From positions 1 to 64,000 of the forward strand of contig NZ_NFHT01000004.1 of NCBI RefSeq assembly GCF_002161445.1: a stretch of DNA of 64,000 bases. The letters are read 5' to 3'. The position numbers and the translations under genes were made by a program. Every line of letters starts with the position of its first letter. Positions within the stretch are counted from its first letter, which is position 1. This document shows, one piece after another, positions 37,937 to 45,077 of this stretch. Source of the DNA: Alistipes sp. An66 (lineage in GTDB: Bacteria; Bacteroidota; Bacteroidia; Bacteroidales; Rikenellaceae). The notes beneath the pieces were generated by a model. It saw nothing but the letters and a program-made list of their open reading frames with translations, was not told the DNA's origin and ran no database searches.

Positions 37937-38443
37937 ATGATTCTCAATCCTCGGACCTGTGTGGCCTTCACCGGCCACCGCACCTATCGGGGCGAGACGG
38001 GCGATGCCTTGTCCCGCACGTTGGAGGAGCTTTGTGCCCGGGGGTTCCGGACGTTTGTGAGCGGCATGGCCGTCGGGTTCGATCTGGCGGCCGCCGAAGC
38101 CGTACTGGCGCTCCGGGAGCGTTGTCCGGAGGTGCGTCTGGTGGCCGCAGTTCCCTTTCCGGGGCAGGCGCGGCATTTCCCGCACAAGGAACGGGCCCGT
38201 TACGAACGGGTGCTGGCGGCGGCCGACGAAACGGAGGTGCTGGCTCCGGCCTACCATCGGGGTTGCTACGCCGTGCGCAATGACTTCCTCGTGGACCATG
38301 CGCGGGTTCTGGTGGCGTGGTACGACGGTTCTCCGGGCGGCACGCGCTACACCGTCGGGCGAGCCCTTACCCGGGACCGTGAGGTTGTCAACCTCCATCC
38401 GCAGGGCCCGGTATTTCCACCTCCGACGCCGACCCTCTTCTGA
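37937..38443 (+). CDS. SLOG family protein (DUF1273/YpsA-like)
   Basis: A 168-residue Rossmann-like protein of the SLOG nucleotide-binding superfamily, which also includes DprA and LOG. Motifs: CVAFTGHRTYRGE at the start, FVSGMAVGFDLAAAE near 46, VAAVPFPGQ and the terminal DGSPGGTRYTV glycines near 134-144 that bind a nucleotide or ADP-ribose. Function is uncertain; relatives are linked to nucleotide signalling or defence. The ATG at 37937 starts two turns before the first motif and is the only sensible start, and it is essentially leaderless. The ~340-nt pyrimidine-rich array starts right after the stop. Confidence 0.82.
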   Translation: MILNPRTCVAFTGHRTYRGETGDALSRTLEELCARGFRTFVSGMAVGFDLAAAEAVLALRERCPEVRLVAAVPFPGQARHFPHKERARYERVLAAADETEVLAPAYHRGCYAVRNDFLVDHARVLVAWYDGSPGGTRYTVGRALTRDREVVNLHPQGPVFPPPTPTLF

Positions 38444-38449
38444 ATCCCC

Positions 38450-38790
38450 GCGCTTTTTGACCGTCCGTCCCCTCGCTTCTTGACCGGTTGCCCCCGCACT
38501 CTTCGACCGGCCGCCCCCCCCCGCGCTCTTCGACCGTCCGTTCCCGCGCTTCTCGACCGGCCGTTCCTCGCTCTTCGACCGCCCGTCTCCGCGCTTCTCG
38601 ATCGTCCGTCCTCGCGCTTTTCGACGTCCGTTCCCGCGCTTTTCGACCGGCCGCCCCTCGCTCTTCGACCGTCCGTTCCCGCGCTTTTCGACCGACTGCC
38701 CCTCGCTCTTCGATCGTCCGTTTCCGCGCTTTTCGACCGGCCGCCCCTCGCTCTTCGATCGTCCGTTCCCGCACTCTTCAACCGGCTTCC
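38450..38790. repeat. Degenerate 45-nt pyrimidine-rich tandem array after the SLOG gene
   Basis: About seven higher-order units each made of two half-units, one near CGCGCTTTTCGACCGGCCGC and one near CGCTCTTCGACCGTCCG (24 and 21 nt). The forward strand is nearly free of runs of purines. Both strands keep long open frames, but these are a by-product of the 45-nt period and composition; no start signal or family supports a protein. Confidence 0.85.
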
Positions 38791-39148
38791 CCTCCCCGCA
38801 CTTTTCGGCTGAAAAATGCCTTGCCCCCGTCCGACCCCCGGTTTTCTTCTCCCTTCCCTCTCCCTCCCTCCCGGTTCGTTTTTCGACGTGCATATCGTTT
38901 ATTTTATCCCGCCGTATCGTTCGTCGGTTTTTTATTTGGAAAAAGACAATTAATTATTATTTTTGTATTCAGACAGCAGCACTTTCCGATTTGTGGCAAC
39001 GGGGTTTCGGTCCCGCAACCCGATATGCGTATTCCGTGAAGGAGAGCTTGTGTTTCGTGGGGCGGAGGAGGCGTCGGAACCTGTTGTGTCCGACAGAGGA
39101 GTCCGAAAATCTGCAAAAGAGTAGGAAAATCCCAAAAATCATCTTTTT
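38791..39148 (+). other. Intergenic region with long 5' leader of the next gene
   Basis: After the array the sequence turns AT-rich and holds the promoter at 38935-38965. The predicted leader of about 175 nt upstream of the ATG at 39149 contains no recognised riboswitch and no gene. Confidence 0.5.
38935..38965 (+). promoter_or_regulatory. Promoter for the 39149 secreted protein
   Basis: TTTG at 38935-38938, 19-bp spacer, TATTTTTG at 38958-38965: a full match to the Bacteroidetes consensus. The implied 5' leader is about 175 nt. Confidence 0.68.
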
Positions 39149-39616
39149 ATGAAGAAATTTCTGATGTGCGCCGTCGCCATGCTCTTTATGGGTTCGGTTG
39201 CGGCAACGGCCCAGACGCCCGAGGAGAAACAGGCCTCCGACGAACGGATTGCAGTGCTGAAAGCCGATCGCCCGAAGGATTGCGGCGTGAAGGAGATCGA
39301 CGATGTCGTGGCCAAATGCAAGACCATTGCGGATGCGACGGTCGCCATTGCGGATGCGACGGCCGTGGCTTCCGGCGAGAAGTCGCTGCCCAACGGCGAG
39401 GAGCTGCTGGCGAAGGTCGAGTCCACGATCAAGGAGCTCACCGATGTGGGTACGCTCATGGGCGGAGCCGCTTCGGCCCTGACCAGTGTCAAGAACCCGC
39501 TGAAACTGAAATCGGCTACCAAGTCGCTCAACTATGCCAAGGATGTCGTGGCTGCGGCGGGCGAGGAGCTTCCCTACCAGGCGAAACTCATCAAGAATCT
39601 GATTGCCGGCAATTGA
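39149..39616 (+). CDS. Secreted helical protein of unknown function
   Basis: A 155-residue protein with a signal peptide ending SVAATAQ; the mature part is mostly charged amphipathic helix with two cysteines (near 45 and 57) that could form a disulfide. I do not recognise the family. A 21-bp perfect tandem duplication (39324-39365) encodes a repeated IADATVA-like heptad. Strong promoter, long leader and strong terminator suggest an abundant envelope protein. Confidence 0.75.
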   Translation: MKKFLMCAVAMLFMGSVAATAQTPEEKQASDERIAVLKADRPKDCGVKEIDDVVAKCKTIADATVAIADATAVASGEKSLPNGEELLAKVESTIKELTDVGTLMGGAASALTSVKNPLKLKSATKSLNYAKDVVAAAGEELPYQAKLIKNLIAGN

Positions 39617-39639
39617 TCCGGCGCCCGGAACGGGATATG

Positions 39640-39675
39640 AAAAAACCCGGAGCCTTGCAAGGCTTCGGGTTTTTT
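39640..39675. terminator. 15-bp hairpin with A6/T6 flanks
   Basis: 39640-39654 pairs with 39661-39675 (one G-T pair) around TTGCAA. It separates the converging secreted-protein and phosphofructokinase genes and can work on both strands. Confidence 0.85.
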
Positions 39676-39697
39676 CTTGTTCCTGTGTCCGGAGTTG

Positions 39698-40933
39698 TTA
39701 TTTCCAGTTGAGGATCTTGTGGAAATCGTACTCCTCGGGGTTGGCGACGTATTTCCTGGCAGCCTCGTAATCCTCGGGCGTGATGGCGTTGAGGATGTTC
39801 TCGACCACCGACTTGAACTTGTCCGAGGTGATGTCTACCAGACGGGGCGGAATCTTGCCCGTGGTGGGATCCTGCAGGTCTTTCAGGTAGAGCGGCGAGA
39901 CGTTGCCCTCGGAGTCCACGTATACCATGCAGCCGGTCTTTCCCTCGGCGAAGAGCTTGTGCACGCCGATACCCAGCTCGGAGCAGTAGGTCAGGTCGTA
40001 GGCGATCGGGGTCTGGCAGCGGATCTCGTAGCCCAGCTCCACGGGGCGGCTCTTGACCTTGATGCCGAGCTCTTTGAGTTTCTTCTCGATCATCTCGTTG
40101 AAGATGTGCGCCTTCGAAACCTTGCCCAGCTCGGGGTGTCCGTGTTCGTCGTAGGTGAAGTGAACGCCGCTCTTTCGGATCTCCTCGTCCGACAGGGCGT
40201 GGAAGACGCCCTCGGAGATGACGGCGGCGCCGTAGTCCATTCCCATGATCTTGCGCTTGATGATCGACGAGATCACGAGGTTGACGATCTTCTCGACGGT
40301 GATTTCGGTCTTGTCGAACATTTCGGGGATGACGATCATCGGGTAGTGGCAGGCCTCGCCGATACCGAATGCGAGGTGTCCGGCCGAACGGCCCATGGCC
40401 GCCAGTACGAACCAGTTGCCGCTGGTGCGGGCGTCGACATAGACGGCGCGGGCGATGACGGCACCCTTGTCCTTGGCGGACTCGTAGCCGAACGTCGGGG
40501 TTCCCTTCGGCAGCGGGAGGTCGTTGTCGATGGTCTTCGGGACGTGGATGTTGGCGATGGGGTATTTCTTGGCTTCGAGGAACTTGGCGATGCGGTTGGC
40601 CGTCGATGCGGTGTCATCGCCGCCGACGGTTACGAGCAGCTTCACGTTGTTGTCGGTGAAGAATTTGAGGTTGAAGTTGTTCTCGAAATCGGCGTCGGTG
40701 GGTTTGAACCGGCTCATTTGGAGGAACGATCCGCCCTGGTTGAAGATTCCGTCGGCCATGGGGTAGTCGATGTCGACGGTGCGGGGCGAGGGGTTGAAGA
40801 GTCCGGTGTAACCCTCGTGGAGTCCGATCACGCGGTATCCCTTGCGCAGGAAGGTTTTGGCGACGCTGCCTACTACGGTGTTCATGCCGGGGGCGGGACC
40901 ACCGCCGGTGAGAATTGCGATTGCTTCTTTCAT
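39698..40933 (-). CDS. pfp: 6-phosphofructokinase, PPi-dependent type
   Basis: A 411-residue glycolytic enzyme phosphorylating fructose 6-phosphate. The signature GGDD (residues 104-107) replaces the GGDG of ATP enzymes, and PKTIDND (132-138) has the Lys typical of pyrophosphate-dependent PFK, so PPi is the predicted donor and the reaction is reversible. GGGPAPGMN at 10-18 and the MGRSAGHLAFG motif near 190 complete the active site. Promoter TTG-N20-TACTTTTG lies on the reverse strand at 41016-40986. Confidence 0.9.
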   Translation of the reverse strand: MKEAIAILTGGGPAPGMNTVVGSVAKTFLRKGYRVIGLHEGYTGLFNPSPRTVDIDYPMADGIFNQGGSFLQMSRFKPTDADFENNFNLKFFTDNNVKLLVTVGGDDTASTANRIAKFLEAKKYPIANIHVPKTIDNDLPLPKGTPTFGYESAKDKGAVIARAVYVDARTSGNWFVLAAMGRSAGHLAFGIGEACHYPMIVIPEMFDKTEITVEKIVNLVISSIIKRKIMGMDYGAAVISEGVFHALSDEEIRKSGVHFTYDEHGHPELGKVSKAHIFNEMIEKKLKELGIKVKSRPVELGYEIRCQTPIAYDLTYCSELGIGVHKLFAEGKTGCMVYVDSEGNVSPLYLKDLQDPTTGKIPPRLVDITSDKFKSVVENILNAITPEDYEAARKYVANPEEYDFHKILNWK

Positions 40934-40985
40934 GGTTTGATCGGTTTTATGATTTTGAAAAATCTTTATTAACGTTTAAAACGCC

Positions 40986-41016
40986 CAAAAGTACGATTTA
41001 TTTTTCAAACGGGCAA
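40986..41016 (-). promoter_or_regulatory. Promoter for pfp
   Basis: Reverse strand: TTG (41016-41014), 20-bp spacer, TACTTTTG (40993-40986), about 50 nt before the ATG. Confidence 0.6.
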
Positions 41017-41121
41017 GAAAAAAGGACGCCTGCATGCAGAACGTCCTGAAATCCGGGAGGTTTTTGGCTCGATCACCCCCTCCCTCTTCTCCCCGCATGT
41101 CGCGCATGCGGAGGATATTGT

Positions 41122-41322
41122 TTACTCGACTACCGTAACGTTTACGGCCTGTTCGCCTTTCGCGCCGTTTCCGATTTCGAATTCGACGGTCTGGCCCTCG
41201 TTCAGGGACTTGAAACCCTCCTTCACGATGCCGGAGAAGTGAACAAAGATCTCCTTGCCGCTTTCCGTCGTAATGAATCCGTAGCCTTTTTTGCTATCGA
41301 ACCATTTTACCTTGCCTGTCAT
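41122..41322 (-). CDS. Cold-shock domain protein
   Basis: A 66-residue single OB-fold RNA/ssDNA-binding protein with RNP1 KGYGFITTE and RNP2 IFVHFSGI. CspA-like proteins melt RNA structure. Promoter TTTG-N19-TTACTTTG (one mismatch) lies just upstream on the reverse strand, giving a leader of only ~30 nt rather than the long regulated leader of E. coli cspA. Confidence 0.95.
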   Translation of the reverse strand: MTGKVKWFDSKKGYGFITTESGKEIFVHFSGIVKEGFKSLNEGQTVEFEIGNGAKGEQAVNVTVVE

Positions 41323-41358
41323 AAAAAGAAAAAATTAAAAGAGTTAAAGATGTGCTGA

Positions 41359-41389
41359 CAAAGTAACGTAAAAAAGCGTGGGATTCAAA
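41359..41389 (-). promoter_or_regulatory. Promoter for the cold-shock gene
   Basis: Reverse strand: TTTG (41389-41386), 19-bp spacer, TTACTTTG (41366-41359), one mismatch from consensus. Confidence 0.5.
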
Positions 41390-41406
41390 ACTTTTTGGGC
41401 TATTTT

Positions 41407-41436
41407 TTTGACTTGGCCGGAAAAATCGTATATTTG
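41407..41436 (+). promoter_or_regulatory. Promoter for the lipoprotein/radical SAM pair
   Basis: TTTG at 41407-41410, 18-bp spacer, TATATTTG at 41429-41436; the lipoprotein ATG is at 41466. Confidence 0.58.
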
Positions 41437-41465
41437 TGGAGTGCCATCAAACGGTACGGACAACG

Positions 41466-41765
41466 ATGAACAGAAAAGTGAAACTGGCCTTGGCGGCGCT
41501 TCTGGGCTTCTCGGCGGCCTGTTCGACGGTGAAGCAGGCCCCGCAGGCGACGAAAGAGCCGGCTGCGGAGGAGACGCCGCAGCCGCGGGATGCCGACACG
41601 GCGGTTGTGCAGGAACAGCCGGGTCGTCCGCGGATCGTCCTCATGTACGGAGTGCGACCTCCGGTGTCGGACAGCATGCGCACGAAGCGTCTGGAACAGC
41701 AGCGTCCGGACTCTCTGCCGCCGGTTGCGGAGCAGCCGGTCGAGGAGGATCCGGCGGCCGAGTAG
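41466..41765 (+). CDS. Small lipoprotein of the radical SAM/lipoprotein system
   Basis: A 99-residue precursor. Signal and lipobox end GFSAAC (Cys19); the mature 81 residues are Pro/Glu/Ala-rich with no predicted fold except a short central motif RIVLMYGVRPP at 56-66. It is followed after 18 nt by a radical SAM enzyme. I know of a Bacteroidetes family pair in which a small lipoprotein with an MYG-P type motif is encoded beside a SPASM radical SAM protein; this locus fits that description. The lipoprotein is the likely substrate, but no modification is established here. Confidence 0.75.
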   Translation: MNRKVKLALAALLGFSAACSTVKQAPQATKEPAAEETPQPRDADTAVVQEQPGRPRIVLMYGVRPPVSDSMRTKRLEQQRPDSLPPVAEQPVEEDPAAE

Positions 41766-41783
41766 CCCGCAGGGGAGTGAGGC

Positions 41784-42857
41784 ATGTCGGGACGTCGGTT
41801 GGGGCTTCGCAAACGGCTTGCGTTGGGGATCTTCTCCGATCTGCATGCCGCAAAGGTTGAGGAACACCGCCTGGATACGCTCTTCTGGGAGTGTACCCTG
41901 CGGTGCAATTTGTCGTGCCGTCATTGCGGGAGCGACTGCCGGGTGGACCCCGGGGTTGCGGACATGCCGCTGCCGGATTTTCTGAAAGTCCTCGACGAGG
42001 AGGTCACGCCGCACGTCGATCCTTCGCAGGTGCTGATTATCTTTTCGGGCGGCGAGGTGCTGGTCCGGGATGATCTCGAAGAGGCGGGCCGCGAGGTGAC
42101 GCGGCGGGGCTATCCGTGGGGGATGGTGACCAACGGGATGGCACTGACCGAACGCCGCTTCCGAGGTCTGCTGGATGCGGGTCTGCGGTCGATTTCGGTG
42201 AGTCTCGACGGCTTCGAGGACGAGCACAATTACATCCGCGGCAATCCGCACAGCTACGACCGGGCGTTGCAGGCGATCCGGATGATCGTGCGCGAGCCGT
42301 CGCTGGCCAGTGACGTGGTTACCTGCGTGACGGGAGCGATGATTCCGCAGCTGGAAGCGTTCCGCGACATGCTCCTTGCGGAGGGGGTGTCGCATTGGCG
42401 TCTGTTCTCGATCTTTCCGATGGGGCGGGCGAAGCACGACCCGACGCTGCGGATCACCGACGAACAGTTCCGCACGTTGATGGAGTTCATCCGCCGGACG
42501 CGCCGCGAGGGCCGCATCGACGCAAGCTATGCGTGCGAAGGTTTTCTGGGCGGTTACGAGGCGGAGGTCCGGGACCATTTCTACGAGTGTGCGGCAGGTG
42601 TGACCGTTGCGTCGATCCGGGTCGACGGAGCCATTTCGGGCTGCACGTCGATCCGTGCGAATTTTCATCAGGGGAATATCTACCGGGACCGTTTCTGGGA
42701 GGTCTGGGAACGACGTTTCGCGCCGTTCCGCGACCGCGAATGGATGCGGACGGGGGCGTGTGCCGACTGCCGGATGTTCCGTTACTGCCAGGGCGGGGGG
42801 ATGCACCTGCGCGACGACGACGGCTCGCTGCTTTATTGTCATTATAAAAGGTTGTAA
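41784..42857 (+). CDS. Radical SAM/SPASM enzyme of the rSAM/lipoprotein system
   Basis: A 357-residue enzyme. ECTLRCNLSCRHC holds the CxxxCxxC triad (Cys41, Cys45, Cys48) for the SAM-binding 4Fe-4S cluster; FSGGEVLVRDD is the GGE motif; the C-terminal ~100 residues contain further cysteines (FYECAAG, ISGCTS, CADCRMFRYCQGG, LLYCHY) of a SPASM domain for auxiliary clusters. SPASM enzymes often modify peptides. It closely follows a small lipoprotein gene on the same transcript. The exact reaction is unknown. Confidence 0.86.
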   Translation: MSGRRLGLRKRLALGIFSDLHAAKVEEHRLDTLFWECTLRCNLSCRHCGSDCRVDPGVADMPLPDFLKVLDEEVTPHVDPSQVLIIFSGGEVLVRDDLEEAGREVTRRGYPWGMVTNGMALTERRFRGLLDAGLRSISVSLDGFEDEHNYIRGNPHSYDRALQAIRMIVREPSLASDVVTCVTGAMIPQLEAFRDMLLAEGVSHWRLFSIFPMGRAKHDPTLRITDEQFRTLMEFIRRTRREGRIDASYACEGFLGGYEAEVRDHFYECAAGVTVASIRVDGAISGCTSIRANFHQGNIYRDRFWEVWERRFAPFRDREWMRTGACADCRMFRYCQGGGMHLRDDDGSLLYCHYKRL

Positions 42858-43024
42858 CCGCCCGTCCGGGGGACTTGCTGTTCCTATGTTGGGATTCCGC
42901 CGGCCCCTCCCCACACTCTAAAAAACGTCCGGCTCCGCCCAACCCGTTTCCGATCCGTTTCCGACTCGTTCTCACTCTCCCTTTCCCGAGCCTCCCGGCT
43001 TCGGGAATGTATGCCCCCCCCCAC

Positions 43025-43055
43025 AAAAAAATCCCCCTGCTGTTGCAGAGGGATT
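43025..43055 (-). terminator. Terminator after tRNA-Pro(CGG)
   Basis: On the reverse strand a hairpin (43055-43045 with 43040-43030, one mismatch) is followed by seven T, just after the tRNA 3' end. Confidence 0.85.
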
Positions 43056-43067
43056 CTTGAAAATTTG

Positions 43068-43142
43068 TCGGGGAGACTGGATTCGAACCAGCGACCTCCA
43101 ACTCCCGAAGCTGGCGCGCTAACCGGACTGCGCTACACCCCG
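43068..43142 (-). tRNA. tRNA-Pro, anticodon CGG
   Basis: A 75-nt cloverleaf on the reverse strand. Anticodon stem CCAGC/GTTGG encloses loop TTCGGGA: anticodon CGG, with the G37 typical of proline tRNAs. The T arm is GCTGG-TTCGAAT-CCAGT. The acceptor stem CGGGGTG/CTCCCCG has one T-T mismatch at 6-67. Discriminator A73; CCA is not encoded. Its own promoter and terminator flank it. Confidence 0.93.
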
Positions 43143-43173
43143 AACAAAGGGCTCTTATCTTTTGAAGAGCGCA

Positions 43174-43204
43174 CAAAGATAACGCTAAAATCCGAAACCG
43201 CAAA
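43174..43204 (-). promoter_or_regulatory. Promoter for tRNA-Pro(CGG)
   Basis: Reverse strand: TTTG (43204-43201), 19-bp spacer, TATCTTTG (43181-43174), about 32 nt before the tRNA 5' end. Confidence 0.7.
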
Positions 43205-43251
43205 ACAAAATGTAAAAAAAATGTTTGCAAGAAGGAGTGGGATCGAATGAT

Positions 43252-43280
43252 AAAAGCACTTACATGATTTGTAAGTGCTT
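43252..43280 (-). terminator. Terminator after tRNA-Pro(TGG)
   Basis: 10-bp stem AAGCACTTAC/GTAAGTGCTT around a 7-nt loop, followed on the reverse strand by TTTT. Confidence 0.75.
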
Positions 43281-43293
43281 GATTTTCGTTTAG

Positions 43294-43368
43294 TCGGGGT
43301 AACAGGATTCGAACCTGTGACCCCCTGCTCCCAAAGCAGGTGCGCTAACCGGACTGCGCTACACCCCG
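43294..43368 (-). tRNA. tRNA-Pro, anticodon TGG
   Basis: A 75-nt cloverleaf on the reverse strand. Anticodon stem CCTGC/GCAGG encloses loop TTTGGGA: anticodon TGG. D arm and first half are identical to the neighbouring tRNA-Pro(CGG), indicating a tandem duplication. The acceptor stem CGGGGTG/TACCCCG pairs fully with one G-T. CCA is not encoded. Confidence 0.95.
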
Positions 43369-43489
43369 AATTTTTTCGGCTCCGATTTCTCTCCCGGAAC
43401 CCGATTCCCCTCCGGCTCCGATTTCTTTCTCCGGCCCCGATTCCGTTCTTCCCCTCCCCGGATCCGACGCGGTTTCGGAACAGATTATG

Positions 43490-43521
43490 CAAAGATAGCG
43501 GCTTTTTCCCGCTCCGGCAAA
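43490..43521 (-). promoter_or_regulatory. Promoter for tRNA-Pro(TGG)
   Basis: Reverse strand: TTTG (43521-43518), 20-bp spacer, TATCTTTG (43497-43490). The ~115-nt leader between it and the tRNA carries imperfect GAAATCGGAGCCGG-type repeats. Confidence 0.65.
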
Positions 43522-43565
43522 TTTTTGCACGTGAAAAGTGCAGGTTTGCGTGAATACCCCCTGGA

Positions 43566-44195
43566 TTACGGCCGCCCCACGCTGTCGAGCAGGTGTCCGA
43601 AATCCTCGCCCGGGGCGGGTTTGTAGACCGCAAACCCGAGTGCCTGTGCCGCATCGACGTTTTTCTGTCCGTCGTCGATGTAGAGCGTCCGCTCGGGGTC
43701 CATGCCGCTGTCGGCGATCATCTTGCGGAAGATCGCCTCCGAGGGTTTCAGTTCGCGCATCTCGTAGGAGAGGTAGATCCCGTCGAAGTAATCCTCCATG
43801 CGTTTGCCGTCGGCCGTGAACATCGCGCGGATGAAGCGCATCGACGAGGGGTTGTTGTTCGAGAGGACGTAGGTACGGATTCCCCGCTCGCGCAGGCGGT
43901 CGATCTGGCGTAGTTTTTCGACCGGAATCCCGACGAGGAAGGCTCCGTATGCGCCGGCGATCTCATCGTCGGATACCGCCGGGGTCCCGGCGATGGCCCG
44001 CATCCGGTCGCAGGCTTCGTGGAACGTGATGAGTCCGTGTTCGAGTTGTCCGATCATCTCGGCGGGGTAGCAGGGGTCGATGAGTTCGGCCACGGCATCC
44101 ATTCCGAGGTGCCGGAATGCGTCGCGACAGCGTTCGATGTCGAGATCCACAAGAACGCCTCCGAGGTCGAAGACGACATTTTCGATCGATTCCAT
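43566..44195 (-). CDS. HAD-superfamily hydrolase (subfamily IA)
   Basis: A 209-residue phosphatase-like protein. Motif I FDLGGVLVDLD holds the nucleophile Asp; motif II LSNNNPSS near 110; motif III Lys in ELKPSEAIF near 150; motif IV YIDDGQKNVDAA near 174. Substrate cannot be deduced; sugar- or nucleotide-phosphates are typical. Start at ATG 44195 (a TTG at 44201 is in frame). It lies 33 nt after the SDR gene in the same direction and may be the last gene of the steroid-reductase-like transcript. Confidence 0.88.
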   Translation of the reverse strand: MESIENVVFDLGGVLVDLDIERCRDAFRHLGMDAVAELIDPCYPAEMIGQLEHGLITFHEACDRMRAIAGTPAVSDDEIAGAYGAFLVGIPVEKLRQIDRLRERGIRTYVLSNNNPSSMRFIRAMFTADGKRMEDYFDGIYLSYEMRELKPSEAIFRKMIADSGMDPERTLYIDDGQKNVDAAQALGFAVYKPAPGEDFGHLLDSVGRP

Positions 44196-44228
44196 ATTCA
44201 AATTCGAGGTGTTGTCCGGTATGATGTG

Positions 44229-45077
44229 TTATTTCTGAAATTTCATTGTAAAGCGGCGTACCGGACGCAGCACCCACATCGGCAGGATCTTGCAGAGGGG
44301 TATCCACGCACGGTTCCACCAGTCGGGGACGATCGAGCGGCGGCCGCGCCAGAGGGCCCGCAACCCTTTTCGGGCGCAGCGGTCGGCGGAGATCAGCACG
44401 CCCAGACGCAATCCGATCCGCTGCCAGTAGGGGGTCAACCCGTAGAGATCGGTGGCCACGCCGGCCGGCGATACGGCCGTGACGCGGATTCCCTGTTCGC
44501 GGACCTCTTTGGCAAAAGCCACGGAGAAGGCGCGCAGATAGGCTTTCGAGGCGCTGTACAGGGCCAGTCCCGGGAAGGGCATCCACTGCGAGTAGGAGGA
44601 CATGTTGAGGATGTGCCCTCCGCGTCCGCGGCGGGCCATTTCGGCGGCATAGAGGCGGCATAGCTGCGTGTTGGTCAGGTCGTGCAGCAGGATGATGCGT
44701 TCGATGCGCTCCTCGGGGGTTTGGAGGATGTCGCGGAAGGAGAACATCCCGGCGTTGTTGATCAGGACGTCGATGGCAAGCCCGTCGGCCTGCGTGCGGT
44801 CGAACAACTCGCGGGCGGCCCCGACGCGGGCCAGGTCGCACACCACGATGCGGATGTCGCATTGCGGGAACCCTTCGGCAAGTTCTCTGCGGACCGTTTC
44901 GAGGTGCTGTCGGTTGTCGCCGACCAGCACGAGGTCGTACCCCAGTGCGGCGAGCCGCCGGGCATAACAGCGCCCGATACCCGACCCGGCACCGCTGACC
45001 AGCGCCCGGGCGGTTCCTTGCGGGACCTCGCCGCGCCGCATCCGGTGTCGTTTCTTTCTGTCGTTCATCGGTTCCAT
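44229..45077 (-). CDS. Short-chain dehydrogenase/reductase, 3-beta-HSDH candidate
   Basis: A 282-residue NAD(P)-dependent oxidoreductase. Cofactor loop SGAGSGIG near 28-35, INNAG at 106-110, catalytic Ser160/161, and YSASK with Tyr174 and Lys178. The ATG overlaps the TGA of the enoate reductase by one base, so the two are translationally coupled. In reported gut Bacteroidetes bile-acid clusters an SDR next to 5-alpha- and 5-beta-reductases acts as 3-beta-hydroxysteroid dehydrogenase; that role here is inference from context. General SDR identity is certain. Confidence 0.85.
   Translation of the reverse strand: MEPMNDRKKRHRMRRGEVPQGTARALVSGAGSGIGRCYARRLAALGYDLVLVGDNRQHLETVRRELAEGFPQCDIRIVVCDLARVGAARELFDRTQADGLAIDVLINNAGMFSFRDILQTPEERIERIILLHDLTNTQLCRLYAAEMARRGRGGHILNMSSYSQWMPFPGLALYSASKAYLRAFSVAFAKEVREQGIRVTAVSPAGVATDLYGLTPYWQRIGLRLGVLISADRCARKGLRALWRGRRSIVPDWWNRAWIPLCKILPMWVLRPVRRFTMKFQK

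Noticed and set aside
37865..38893. 342-codon reverse frame with 15-residue GNGRSKSEGRPVEKR-like repeats
   Set aside because: The repeats come from the 45-nt array and the rest is antisense to the SLOG gene. No promoter or start signal was found at its 5' end.
43068..43368. tRNA-Pro genes as an integration site of a mobile island
   Set aside because: No integrase and no 3'-end duplicate of either tRNA were seen in the window.
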